Notes: generated from the sequence alone by a model not told the origin. DNA of 9,284 nt from CAZLNO01 sp964561005 (GCA_964561005.1 CAZLNO010000124.1:1-9284), one strand, 5' to 3'. Positions 1-7,262 are shown, counted from the stretch's first letter. A program made the numbers and translations.

Positions 1-28
1 GCGACGCAGCGAACTCCGGGGAGCCGAG

Positions 29-1450
29 GTGCATTACGTTTCCACCCGCGGCGAGGCCCCACGGCTGGGCTTCGACGACATTCTGCTGGCCGGCCTGGCC
101 GGCGACGGCGGCCTCTACCTGCCCGAGGCCTGGCCGACCCTGACGCCCGAGCAGCTTGCCGGCCTCGCCGGGCGGCCCTACCCCGAGGTCGCGGCCGAGG
201 TGATGCGGCCGTTCCTGGCCGGCTCCTGCGCCGAGGCCGCGCTGGACGATCTGACCGCCCGCGCCTACGCCACCTTTGCCCGCAGTGGCACCTGCCCGCT
301 GGTGCAGGTGGACGAGGGCACCTGGCTGCTGGAGCTGTTCCACGGGCCCACGCTCGCGTTCAAGGACGTCGCGCTGCAGCTCCTGGGCGAGCTGTTCGAG
401 CACGTCCTGGCCGCGCGCGGCGAGCGCATCACCATCGTCGGCGCCACCTCGGGCGACACCGGCTCGGCCGCCATCGAGGCCTGCCGCGGGCGCGAGCGCA
501 TCGACATCTTCATCCTCCACCCCAAGGGGCGCACGTCCGAGGTGCAGCGCCGGCAGATGACCACGGTGCACGACGCCAACGTCCACAACATCGCCGTGGA
601 AGGCACTTTCGACGACTGCCAGGCGCTGGTGAAGGCCATGTTCGCCGACGCGCGCTTTCGCGAGGAGCAGGCGCTGTCGGCCGTGAACTCCATCAACTTC
701 GCCCGCATCCTGGCGCAGACGGTCTACTACGTCACCGCCGCCGTGGCCCTGGGCGCGCCGCACCGGTCCGTGGCCTTCGCGGTGCCCACGGGCAACTTCG
801 GCAACGTCTTCGCCGGCTATGCGGCGAAGCGCATGGGTCTGCCGGTGAACCGGCTGATCGTCGGGTCCAACCGCAACGACATCCTGACCCGCTTCTTCGA
901 GACCGGCGCGATGACGGCGCGGGAGGTGGTGGCGACGCTGTCGCCCTCGATGGACATCCAGGTGTCCAGCAATTTCGAGCGGCTGCTCCACGACGTGCTG
1001 GACGGCGACGGCGCGGCGGTGGCGCGGGAGATGGCGCGCTTCAAGCAGAGCGGCCGCTTCGAGGTGGACAAGGCGCGGCTCGACCAGATCCTTCAGACTT
1101 TTGCCGGCGCGCGCTACGACGACGAGGCGACGCTGGCGGAAATCGGCCGCGTCCACGCGGACACGGGCATGCTGGTCGACCCGCACAGCGTCATCGGCCT
1201 GGCCGCCGCCCGCGACCGACGGCCGTCGCCCGAGGTGCCGGTGGTCGCCCTGGGCACCGCGCACCCGGCCAAGTTTCCCGACGCCGTCGAAAAGGCCACC
1301 GGCGTGCGGCCCGAACTGCCGCCGCGCCTCGCCGATCTCCATGAACGCGAAGAGCGTTACGTCACGCTGCCCAACGACCTCGCCGCCGTCCAGGCGCACC
1401 TGCGCGCGCGCAGCCGACGCACCGCCGCGGCGGGCCAGGGCGCGGCCTGA
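29..1450 (+). CDS. thrC: Threonine synthase
   Basis: The 473-residue product matches the long (class II, bacterial/fungal) form of threonine synthase. This cytoplasmic PLP enzyme converts O-phosphohomoserine and water to threonine and phosphate, the last step of threonine synthesis. The N-terminal segment with STRG and GDGGLYLPE (residues 5-33) is typical of the family. FHGPTLAFKD (104-113) carries the PLP-binding lysine at about K112. GATSGDTGSAA (138-148) and the glycine loop VPTGNFGN (252-259) form the cofactor and phosphate site. Length is normal and no key residue is missing. The start is GTG at 29, chosen because a GGGGAG Shine-Dalgarno element (18-23) lies 5 bases upstream and the N-terminus fits the family. 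It is first of three co-directional genes in this window. Its promoter and any upstream partner lie outside. Function is inferred from motifs and is very secure. Confidence 0.97.
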   Translation: MHYVSTRGEAPRLGFDDILLAGLAGDGGLYLPEAWPTLTPEQLAGLAGRPYPEVAAEVMRPFLAGSCAEAALDDLTARAYATFARSGTCPLVQVDEGTWLLELFHGPTLAFKDVALQLLGELFEHVLAARGERITIVGATSGDTGSAAIEACRGRERIDIFILHPKGRTSEVQRRQMTTVHDANVHNIAVEGTFDDCQALVKAMFADARFREEQALSAVNSINFARILAQTVYYVTAAVALGAPHRSVAFAVPTGNFGNVFAGYAAKRMGLPVNRLIVGSNRNDILTRFFETGAMTAREVVATLSPSMDIQVSSNFERLLHDVLDGDGAAVAREMARFKQSGRFEVDKARLDQILQTFAGARYDDEATLAEIGRVHADTGMLVDPHSVIGLAAARDRRPSPEVPVVALGTAHPAKFPDAVEKATGVRPELPPRLADLHEREERYVTLPNDLAAVQAHLRARSRRTAAAGQGAA

Positions 1451-1474
1451 GGAGGGCTGGCAAGGGGCGAGGCG

Positions 1475-1537
1475 ATGCCTATGTGCCTGGACAGACACGG
1501 GGCAAACCACAGCGAGAGGATGCGAAACCCAGCATGA
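1475..1537 (+). CDS. Possible 20-aa leader peptide coupled to the M16 peptidase
   Basis: A short frame begins at ATG 1475, after AAGGGG (1462-1467) and GAGG (1469-1472), and encodes MPMCLDRHGANHSERMRNPA. Its TGA stop (1535-1537) overlaps the ATG of the M16 peptidase (1534-1536) as ATGA, an arrangement that often indicates translational coupling. Internal ATGs in the same frame at 1481 and 1520 could also start it; the one at 1520 directly follows GAGAGG. I know of no homologue, and a frame this short is expected by chance. It may simply be non-coding spacer. Confidence 0.22.
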   Translation: MPMCLDRHGANHSERMRNPA

Positions 1538-2793
1538 CGGTACAGGTGACCCGCCTGGAAAATGGCCTGAGAGTCGCGACCGACAGCGTGCCGCACGTCG
1601 AAACGGTGGCGCTGGGCGCCTTCATCGGCGTCGGCACGCGCCACGAGCCGGCGGAGCTGAACGGCGTCGCCCACCTGCTGGAGCACATGGCCTTCAAGGG
1701 AACCGCCCGGCGCAGCGCCCGCGACATCGCCGAGGAGATCGAGGCCGTGGGCGGCCAGCTCAACGCCTATACGGGGCGGGAGAGCACCGCCTTCCACGCC
1801 AAGGTGCTGAAGGAGCACACCGGGCTGGCCCTGGACATCCTGTCGGACATCCTGCTGCATCCGCGCTTCGACGCGGAGGAGCTGCGGCGCGAGCGCCAGG
1901 TGGTGCTGCAGGAGATCGGCCAGACGCACGACACCCCGGACGACATCATCTTCGACCACTTCCAGGAGACCGCCTTTCCCGGCCAGGGCGTCGGCCGGCC
2001 GGTGCTGGGCCGGGCGGAGATCGTGGCGCGGCTGGAGCGCGACGTCCTCCAGGCCTACCTGGACGGCCACTACGGCGCCGAGCACATGGTGGTCGCCGCC
2101 GCCGGCAACATCGCCCACGAGACCTTCGTCGAGATGGTGGCCCAGGCCTTCGGCGAGCTGCGCCGCGTCACCCCGGCGGCGGCGGAGCCGGCGCGCTACG
2201 TCGGCGGCGACTACCGCGAGGCGCGGGCGCTGGAGCAGGTGCACGTGATCCTGGGCATGCCGGGCGTCGGCTACCGCGACGACGACTACTACACCGCCGC
2301 CGTGCTGGCGACGCTGCTGGGCGGGGGGATGTCCTCGCGGCTGTTCCAGAAGGTGCGCGAGGAGCGCGGGCTGGTCTACACCATCTTCGCCTTCCACGGC
2401 GCGGCGGTGGACAGCGGCCTGTTCGGCGTCTATGCCGGCACCGGCGAGGCGGAGGTGGGCGAGCTGCTGCCCGTGGTGTGCGACGAGATCGGCGCGGTCG
2501 CGCGCCACGTCGAGGGCGCCGAGCTGGACCGCGCCCGCGCCCAGCTCAAGGCCAGCATCCTGATGGCGCAGGAGAGCACCAGCGGCCGCTGCGAGCAGCT
2601 CGCCAACCAGCTCCTGATCTACGGCCGACCGCTGTCGACCGACGAGATCGTCCAGGCGGTGGAGGCCGTGGACGCCGCCGCCGTGCAGCGGCTGGCCGGG
2701 CGCCTCGCGGAGAGCACCCCGACGCTGACCTGCCTGGGCCCGATCGAGCGCGTGGAGCCCTTCGATGATGTCGTCCGGCGCTTCGCGGCCTGA
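1534..2793 (+). CDS. M16 family zinc metallopeptidase (MPP-beta-like)
   Basis: This 419-residue protein resembles the bacterial relatives of mitochondrial processing peptidase beta subunit, which degrade or process peptides with an inverted zinc motif. The motif HLLEH lies at residues 47-51 (H47 and H51 bind zinc, E50 is the catalytic base). The third ligand E127 lies 76 residues further, the expected distance, and the HMAFKGT context is characteristic. The C-terminal half has the substrate-side segment LFQKVREERGLVYT. No signal peptide or membrane segment is visible, so it is probably cytoplasmic. The frame is open from GTG 1483, but ATG 1534 gives the normal family N-terminus (MTVQVTRLENGLRV). 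A GAGAGGA element (1514-1520) sits 13 bases upstream, rather far. It lies 83 bases after thrC and 33 before the GNAT gene, so co-transcription is likely. The natural substrate is unknown. Confidence 0.93.
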   Translation: MTVQVTRLENGLRVATDSVPHVETVALGAFIGVGTRHEPAELNGVAHLLEHMAFKGTARRSARDIAEEIEAVGGQLNAYTGRESTAFHAKVLKEHTGLALDILSDILLHPRFDAEELRRERQVVLQEIGQTHDTPDDIIFDHFQETAFPGQGVGRPVLGRAEIVARLERDVLQAYLDGHYGAEHMVVAAAGNIAHETFVEMVAQAFGELRRVTPAAAEPARYVGGDYREARALEQVHVILGMPGVGYRDDDYYTAAVLATLLGGGMSSRLFQKVREERGLVYTIFAFHGAAVDSGLFGVYAGTGEAEVGELLPVVCDEIGAVARHVEGAELDRARAQLKASILMAQESTSGRCEQLANQLLIYGRPLSTDEIVQAVEAVDAAAVQRLAGRLAESTPTLTCLGPIERVEPFDDVVRRFAA

Positions 2794-2797
2794 GAAA

Positions 2798-2813
2798 GCG
2801 GCCGCCCGGCCGC
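2798..2813 (+). other. GC-rich hairpin between the M16 and GNAT genes
   Basis: GCGGCCG-CC-CGGCCGC is a perfect inverted repeat beginning 4 bases after the M16 stop codon (2791-2793) and ending 13 bases before the GNAT start. It would form a very stable RNA stem. No T-run follows, so it is not a normal intrinsic terminator. It might protect the upstream message from 3' decay or limit GNAT translation. The function is inferred only. Confidence 0.4.
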
Positions 2814-2826
2814 GCTGAGCCCCACC

Positions 2827-3501
2827 ATGCTGTTCTCCTGGTTGCGTCCGCCCGGCGATCGACGACTCTTCCTCGAGGTCGGGCGCGTCTACCTGCGTCC
2901 GCCGCGCATGCGCGACTGGCGCGCCTGGGCTCGCCTGCGCGAGCGGAGCCGGGCCTTCCTGGCCCCATGGGAGCCGACCTGGCCGGAGAACGCGCTGACC
3001 CGCGCCGCCTTCCGCCGCCGCTTGCGCCAGCACGGCGAGGAAATGCAGAACGGCCACGGCTACAGCTTCCTGATCTTTCGCAAGAGCGACGACGCGCTGG
3101 TGGGCGGCATCTCGATGACCAACCTGCGTCGCGGCGTCGCGCAGACGGCCAGCCTGGGCTACTGGATCGGCGAGCCCTACGCCCGACAGGGCTACATGGC
3201 CGAGGCGCTGATCGCCGTGCTCGGCTTCGCCTTCGACATCCTGCACCTGCACCGCGTGGAAGCCGCCTGCCTGCCCGGCAACACCGCCTCGCAGGGCCTG
3301 CTGCGCAAGGTCGGCTTCGTCGAGGAGGGCTACGCCCGCGGCTATCTCCGCATCAACGGCGAATGGCAGGACCACGTGCTCTTCGCCATCCTCCGCGACG
3401 ACCCGCGCGGCTACGACGTCTGGGCCGAGCAGCGCAGCGCGACCCGGCGCCAGGCGGCTGGTGAAGCCAAGAGGGAGCACCAGCCGTCGGTGCGGGTTTG
3501 A
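2827..3501 (+). CDS. GNAT N-acetyltransferase, RimJ/RimL type
   Basis: The 224-residue protein belongs to the acetyl-CoA-dependent GNAT family, closest in layout to RimJ/RimL enzymes that acetylate the N-terminus of ribosomal proteins. The N-terminal RVYLRPPRMRDW (20-31) is the usual first strand. The acetyl-CoA loop is in GYWIGEPYARQGYMAEA (111-127), and the following NTASQGLLRKVGFVEEG (152-168) is the motif-B segment. The last 30 or so residues are charged and probably disordered. The start at ATG 2827 fits the family N-terminus, but the only Shine-Dalgarno hint is GAG at 2817-2819, so initiation may be weak or coupled to the upstream gene. It is the third gene of the thrC-M16 block. The real substrate may not be a ribosomal protein, because many paralogues act on other targets. 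Confidence 0.9.
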   Translation: MLFSWLRPPGDRRLFLEVGRVYLRPPRMRDWRAWARLRERSRAFLAPWEPTWPENALTRAAFRRRLRQHGEEMQNGHGYSFLIFRKSDDALVGGISMTNLRRGVAQTASLGYWIGEPYARQGYMAEALIAVLGFAFDILHLHRVEAACLPGNTASQGLLRKVGFVEEGYARGYLRINGEWQDHVLFAILRDDPRGYDVWAEQRSATRRQAAGEAKREHQPSVRV

Positions 3502-3533
3502 GCGCGGGTTGGCTTTCCACGAGTGGCGTTATC

Positions 3534-3559
3534 CAGCGGCCCCGCCGTTGCAATTTCTT
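3534..3559 (+). terminator. Probable rho-independent terminator of the thrC-M16-GNAT block
   Basis: CAGCGGC (3534-3540), loop CCC and GCCGTTG (3544-3550) form a 7-bp stem with one G-T wobble. The stem is followed by CAATTTCTT, which is T-rich though not a clean T tract. It lies 32 bases after the GNAT stop and before the ZIP gene, where a terminator is expected. The imperfect T-run is the main weakness. Confidence 0.5.
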
Positions 3560-3577
3560 AGAAAAGTTCTGAATTTC
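3548..3577 (+). promoter_or_regulatory. AT-rich patch with TTC/GAA motifs upstream of the ZIP gene; candidate promoter or operator
   Basis: This is the most AT-rich stretch of the window. It contains TTCTTAGAA (3555-3563), AGAAAAGTTCT (3560-3570, AGAA/TTCT arms with a 3-base spacer) and TTCTGAATTTC (3567-3577). TTGCAA (3548-3553) with GAATTT (3571-3576) at 17-base spacing is only a poor promoter match. A metal-responsive operator would fit a ZIP transporter, but I cannot match these bases to a known Fur, Zur or MntR box. The patch also overlaps the preceding terminator-like stem. Confidence 0.3.
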
Positions 3578-3640
3578 ACCCAACGCGAATCCGGGGCATG
3601 ATGCGCTCCGTGGCTCGCGGTCTCCAACGAGGACGCGCGC

Positions 3641-4387
3641 ATGATCGAGACCTCCGTCTGGACAGTCTTTCTGGCCGCCCTCGCCACGGCCGTGGCCACG
3701 GGGCTGGGCGCGCTGCCGTTTCTGTTCGTCCACCACATGTCGCGGCGGTGGGAGGCGCTGGGCAACGCGGTGGCGGCCGGACTGATGATCGCGGCCAGTC
3801 TTGGCCTGATCAACGAGGGCGTTCATGTCGGTCCGTGGCGGACGCTCCTGGGAATTGGCGCCGGCGTGGTGTTCATGATCCTCAGCCACCGGCTGATGCA
3901 CACCGACAGCGACCTCTCAATCGGGTCGCTGCGCGGCGCGGACGCGCGCAAGGCGTTGCTGATCGTCGGCGTGATGACGCTGCACTCCGCGGCCGAGGGC
4001 ATCGGCGTGGGCGTTTCCTTCGGCGGCGGGCAGGAGCTGGGTCTGCTGATGACGCTGGCGATCGCCATCCACAACATTCCCGAGGGCCTGGCGATCTCCC
4101 TGGTTCTGGTGCCGCGCGGGGTCAGCGTCCTCCAGGCCGCGTGGTGGAGCGTGTTCTCCTCGCTGCCGCAGCCGGTGCTGGCGATCCCGGCCTTCCTTTT
4201 CGTCGCGGTGTTCCAGCCGCTGCTGCCCTTCGGCCTGGGTCTGGCGGCCGGAGCGATAGTGTGGATGACATTGCGCGAGATGATCCCCGACGCCCTGCGT
4301 GCGGCCGCGGCGCGCGAGGTGTTCGGCGCGCTGGGGCTGTCCGTCGCGGGCATGCTGGTGCTGGGCTGGGCGGTGATGGGCGGCTGA
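3641..4387 (+). CDS. ZIP family divalent metal transporter
   Basis: The 248-residue protein is an inner-membrane transporter of the ZIP family, which brings zinc, iron or manganese into the cytoplasm. About eight hydrophobic helices can be seen, from residues 6-28 to 228-246. The metal-binding helices carry HSAAEG (115-120) and the family signature HNIPEG (144-149), followed by SLPQP (174-178) and REMIPDAL (212-219). The cytoplasmic loop between helices 3 and 4 holds HRLMHTDSD but is not strongly histidine-rich. The start ATG 3641 follows ACGAGGA (3627-3633) by 7 bases, a good ribosome site. It begins a new transcription unit by position and may be co-transcribed with fzlA 60 bases downstream. 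The metal specificity cannot be read from sequence. ZupT-like broad specificity is possible. Confidence 0.93.
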   Translation: MIETSVWTVFLAALATAVATGLGALPFLFVHHMSRRWEALGNAVAAGLMIAASLGLINEGVHVGPWRTLLGIGAGVVFMILSHRLMHTDSDLSIGSLRGADARKALLIVGVMTLHSAAEGIGVGVSFGGGQELGLLMTLAIAIHNIPEGLAISLVLVPRGVSVLQAAWWSVFSSLPQPVLAIPAFLFVAVFQPLLPFGLGLAAGAIVWMTLREMIPDALRAAAAREVFGALGLSVAGMLVLGWAVMGG

Positions 4388-4447
4388 GGCGGCGAACGGT
4401 CCGTCCCGGCGGTTCACCTCGCGCCGGCATCGGGATAGTCTCGCGCC

Positions 4448-5119
4448 ATGGCCCGCGTTCTTTACCATCTTCCCGTGCATGTCGCCTCCCGCAAGGTCCG
4501 CCTGCAACTTCGGGAGAAGCAGCTCGACTTCGAGCTGAAGGCCGAGCAGGTCTGGCAGCGGCGCGAGCGCTTCCTGCGGCTGAACCCCGCCGGGGAGGTC
4601 CCGGTCCTGGTGGAGGCCGACGGGTCCTATATTCCGGAGGGCCGGGTGATCGCCGAATACCTGGAGGAGGTCTATCCCGACCCCGGCCTGCTGGGCGGCT
4701 CGCCGCTGGACCGGGCGGAGGTGCGGCGCCTGGTCGCCTGGTTCGACGTCAAGTTCGGCCGCGAGGTCAGCGAGAACCTGGTCGACGAGAAGATCATGAA
4801 GCGCCTGACCCGGAGCGGGCAGCCCGACTCGCAGTGCATCCGCGCCGGTCTGGCCAACATTCACTACCACCTCGACTACATCGCCTGGCTGTGCGATCGA
4901 CGGACCTGGCTGGCCGGCAGCGGCTTCAGCCTGGCGGACATCGCCGCCGCGGCGGCGCTGTCCTGCGTCGACTACCTGGGCGATGTGCCCTGGGAGCAGC
5001 ATCCCGGCGCCAAGGACTGGTACGCCCGCGTCAAGTCGCGTCCGTCCTTCCGCGATCTGCTGGCGGATAAGGTGCCGGGCCTGCCGCCGCCGCCGCACTA
5101 CGCCGACCTGGATTTCTGA
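4448..5119 (+). CDS. fzlA: FtsZ-binding division regulator FzlA (GST fold)
   Basis: The 223-residue protein has a glutathione S-transferase fold. A thioredoxin-like N-terminal domain covers about residues 1-80 (SRKVRL at 14-19, LNPAGEVPVLVE at 45-56, IAEYLEEVYP at 68-77) and a helical domain follows. The C-terminal tail PPPPHYADLDF (213-223), the KRLTRSGQPDSQ segment (118-129) and DYLGDVPWE (175-183) are what I associate with FzlA. In Caulobacter, FzlA binds and curves FtsZ filaments and signals to septal wall synthesis, with the C-terminus being important. The usual Glu-Ser glutathione-binding pair of GSTs appears as E64-G65, which argues against an ordinary detoxifying enzyme. The start ATG 4448 fits the family; upstream only GGGA (4432-4435) resembles a ribosome site, 12 bases away. 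The assignment rests on remembered family features. The fallback is a GST-family protein. Confidence 0.82.
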   Translation: MARVLYHLPVHVASRKVRLQLREKQLDFELKAEQVWQRRERFLRLNPAGEVPVLVEADGSYIPEGRVIAEYLEEVYPDPGLLGGSPLDRAEVRRLVAWFDVKFGREVSENLVDEKIMKRLTRSGQPDSQCIRAGLANIHYHLDYIAWLCDRRTWLAGSGFSLADIAAAAALSCVDYLGDVPWEQHPGAKDWYARVKSRPSFRDLLADKVPGLPPPPHYADLDF

Positions 5120-7104
5120 CGCCCGCCGGCGCCGACCTGGTTCCCTGCCCTGGCGGCGGACGCGGGCTCCCGCGCGCCCTCGCCGGGGGCTTCGAGAACC
5201 CGCGATTCCGGGAGCACCAGCGCCACCTCGGTGCCCTCGCCGACCTCGCTGCTGACCTCCAATTCGGCGCCGTGCAGGTCGGCGAACTGGCGGCTGACGG
5301 CCAGACCGATGCCGGTGCCCTGCTTGCGATGCCGCCGGGCGTTCTCCCCCTGGGTGAAGGGCTCGAAAATGGTGGGCAGGCCCTCCGCCGGGATGCCCAC
5401 GCCGGTGTCGCGCACGGCCACCCGGCATGTGCCGTCGACGCGGGCGGTCACGGTCACCTGGCCGTTCTCCGGCGTGTACTTGACGGCGTTCGAGAGGAAG
5501 TTCAGCAGGATCTGCTTCACCGCCCGCTCGTCCGCCCGGACCAGGCAGTCCCGCGGCACCTCCGCCGTCAGCGTGAGATTCTTCGACGCCGCCTTGGGAC
5601 GCACCAGGGCCAGGCACTGGTCCACCATCTCGGGCAGGGAGACCGGGACCTCGTGCAGCTCGAACCGGCCCGATTCCACCTTCGCGAGGTCCAGGATGTC
5701 GTTGACGATCTCCAGCAGGTGCTGGCCGCTGCGGTGTATGTCGCGGGCATACTCCCGATAGCGCGGATTGCCGAGCGGCCCCATCATCTGCATCGCCATG
5801 ACCTCGGCGTAGCCGATGATCGCGTTCAGCGGCGTGCGCAGCTCGTGGCTCATCGAGGCCAGGAACTCGGACTTCGCCCGGTTCGCCCGCTCGGCCTCCT
5901 CCTTGGCGGCGGTGCGCTCCTTCAGGGAGTGCTCCAGATGCCGCTGATACCAGGCCAGGCGGCGCGCGGTGCGCTGGCGCAGCCGGGCGTAGAAGACCAG
6001 GCCCGTGATGATGAGGAGGAGCAGTATCAGAATGACCGCGACGGCGATCACCAAGTTGGGGTATTTCTCCCAGATGCGCTCCGGCTTGTTGACGAAGAGG
6101 GTGCTGGCCGGCAGCTCGTCCTCGGCGATTCCGTGGCGCGCCAGAATCGCATGGTCGAAGACATAGCGGTTGGGGCTCTCCCGGCGGACGGCCATCTCGG
6201 CGGGGGAGTCGCCCCGCAGGATTCGTGCCGCCATGTGGCCCGCCGCGCGCCCCTGGGCCTGGTGGCTGATCACCTTGCCGCCCAAAACGCCGTTGCCGAT
6301 GCCGTGACGCCACAGGTGGTAGACCGGCCCCTCGGCGTGCTGCTGGATGAAGTGAAGGCTTTCCGCGAAGGAGCGCGTTTCCCCCGCGCGGTCCTGGAAG
6401 GCCGCGAGCAGCAGGATGTCGGTCCCGGCCGGCCGGCTGGCGAGCGCGTGGCCCAGCTCGCCGTAGGTCATCTCGGCAAGCGACAGCACCTCCAGCTCGA
6501 GGCCTGGCAGCTCCGCCGCCACCTTGCGCAGATGCGCCAGGTCCTTGCGGCCGGTGACGCTGGCGTCGGCGATCGCGACCACACGGCCGTCGGAGGCGGT
6601 TAGCCGGCGCATCAATCGCAGGGTGTCGGCCGTCGAGGTCGCCTCGACCACGCCGGTCACGCGGGGGTTCGTGTCCTGCGCCCGGGCCAACGCCCGGTCG
6701 TTCACGCCCAGGAAGACGATGGGCAAATCGGCAAAGAGTCCGTCCTGCTCGGCCAGCGCGAATCGGAGCGCGTTGTCGTCGGCGACGATGACCGCGTCGT
6801 AGGGTGGCAGTTCGGCCAGCTTGGCCTTGAGCAGGCGTCGGAAGCGGGGCACCTGCCGCGCCACGGGAAAGCGCTTGGTGTCCATGTATTCGACGTCGAG
6901 GGTGACGTGCCGGTCCTCCATCCCCGCCGCCCGCAGGCCCTCGCGAATGCCGGCGACCTGCTCGAAGAAGGTGGGAAACGCCGGGTGATAGGCGCTGACG
7001 AAGAGGACGCGGTGCCCGGCCGCCGCCGGCTCGACAGGGGTGAGCAGCAGCGCGGCCAGCAGCGCCAGCGCGGCCGCGACCCCGCACGGCGCGCGGAACC
7101 GCAT
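5098..7104 (-). CDS. Membrane sensor histidine kinase with periplasmic ABC-substrate-binding-like sensor
   Basis: The product is 668 residues. It starts with a signal peptide (cleavage likely after EPAAA, about residue 28). A periplasmic domain of about 300 residues follows, of the ABC_sub_bind type (VLFVSAYHPAFPTFFEQV near 32-49, IVADDNALRFAL near 105-116). A transmembrane helix lies at about 350-372, then a short charged helix at 385-410. The HisKA domain has FLASMSHELRTPLN with phospho-acceptor His about 419. The HATPase domain has an N box LLNFLSNAVKYTPE (532-545), DTGVGIP (565-571) and GTGIGL (595-600). There is no receiver domain. The family autophosphorylates and passes phosphate to a response regulator, none of which is encoded here. 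ATG 7104 is preferred because GGAAAG lies 9 bases upstream. GTG 7134 is an alternative. The ligand is unknown. The 3' end overlaps the end of fzlA by 22 bases. Confidence 0.93.
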   Translation of the reverse strand: MRFRAPCGVAAALALLAALLLTPVEPAAAGHRVLFVSAYHPAFPTFFEQVAGIREGLRAAGMEDRHVTLDVEYMDTKRFPVARQVPRFRRLLKAKLAELPPYDAVIVADDNALRFALAEQDGLFADLPIVFLGVNDRALARAQDTNPRVTGVVEATSTADTLRLMRRLTASDGRVVAIADASVTGRKDLAHLRKVAAELPGLELEVLSLAEMTYGELGHALASRPAGTDILLLAAFQDRAGETRSFAESLHFIQQHAEGPVYHLWRHGIGNGVLGGKVISHQAQGRAAGHMAARILRGDSPAEMAVRRESPNRYVFDHAILARHGIAEDELPASTLFVNKPERIWEKYPNLVIAVAVILILLLLIITGLVFYARLRQRTARRLAWYQRHLEHSLKERTAAKEEAERANRAKSEFLASMSHELRTPLNAIIGYAEVMAMQMMGPLGNPRYREYARDIHRSGQHLLEIVNDILDLAKVESGRFELHEVPVSLPEMVDQCLALVRPKAASKNLTLTAEVPRDCLVRADERAVKQILLNFLSNAVKYTPENGQVTVTARVDGTCRVAVRDTGVGIPAEGLPTIFEPFTQGENARRHRKQGTGIGLAVSRQFADLHGAELEVSSEVGEGTEVALVLPESRVLEAPGEGAREPASAARAGNQVGAGGRQKSRSA

Positions 7105-7262
7105 TCCGATGGGCTTTCCGGAAAGGATCGACACGACAGCCTGTCCGCCCCTTGAAGCTGCAAGACCACACCTCGCGGCAACTTTGCACGGACATTGCGA
7201 ATCAAAGGTAAACAGGATGCCCGGCAGCGCCAGGGCGCGGCGACGCGGCCGGAGGCGGCGCG
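7105..7262 (-). promoter_or_regulatory. 158-base gap upstream of the histidine kinase gene
   Basis: The gap separates the TPR gene stop from the kinase start on the minus strand. Its middle (about 7160-7215) is less GC-rich than the flanking coding DNA and reads TTTACCTTTGATTC then GCAAAGTTGCC on the minus strand. That is where a kinase promoter could lie. No convincing -35/-10 pair or terminator is visible, and read-through from the TPR gene is equally possible. Confidence 0.25.

Noticed and set aside
1483..1533. GTG 1483 as the start of the M16 peptidase
   Set aside because: The added 17 residues are polar and absent from the usual family N-terminus. ATG 1534 gives the expected MTVQVTRLENGLRV beginning.
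1357..3480. Long minus-strand open frame (707 codons) opposite the M16 and GNAT genes
   Set aside because: It is antisense to two genes with clear family motifs. The translation is rich in Ala, Gly, His and Gln without recognisable domains, as expected for the complement of high-GC codons.
4395..4416. Hairpin (GAAC...GTTC) after the ZIP gene as a terminator
   Set aside because: Only four outer base pairs are solid, the interior pairs poorly and no T-run follows.
3598..5070. Plus-strand 490-codon open frame across the ZIP and fzlA genes
   Set aside because: It is out of frame with both supported genes and gives Arg/Gly-rich sequence with no domain.
3917..7195. Minus-strand open frame of 1092 codons covering the kinase, fzlA and part of the ZIP gene
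   Set aside because: It lies in a different frame from the kinase and yields low-complexity Arg/Gly/Ala-rich sequence. The kinase frame itself has complete catalytic motifs.
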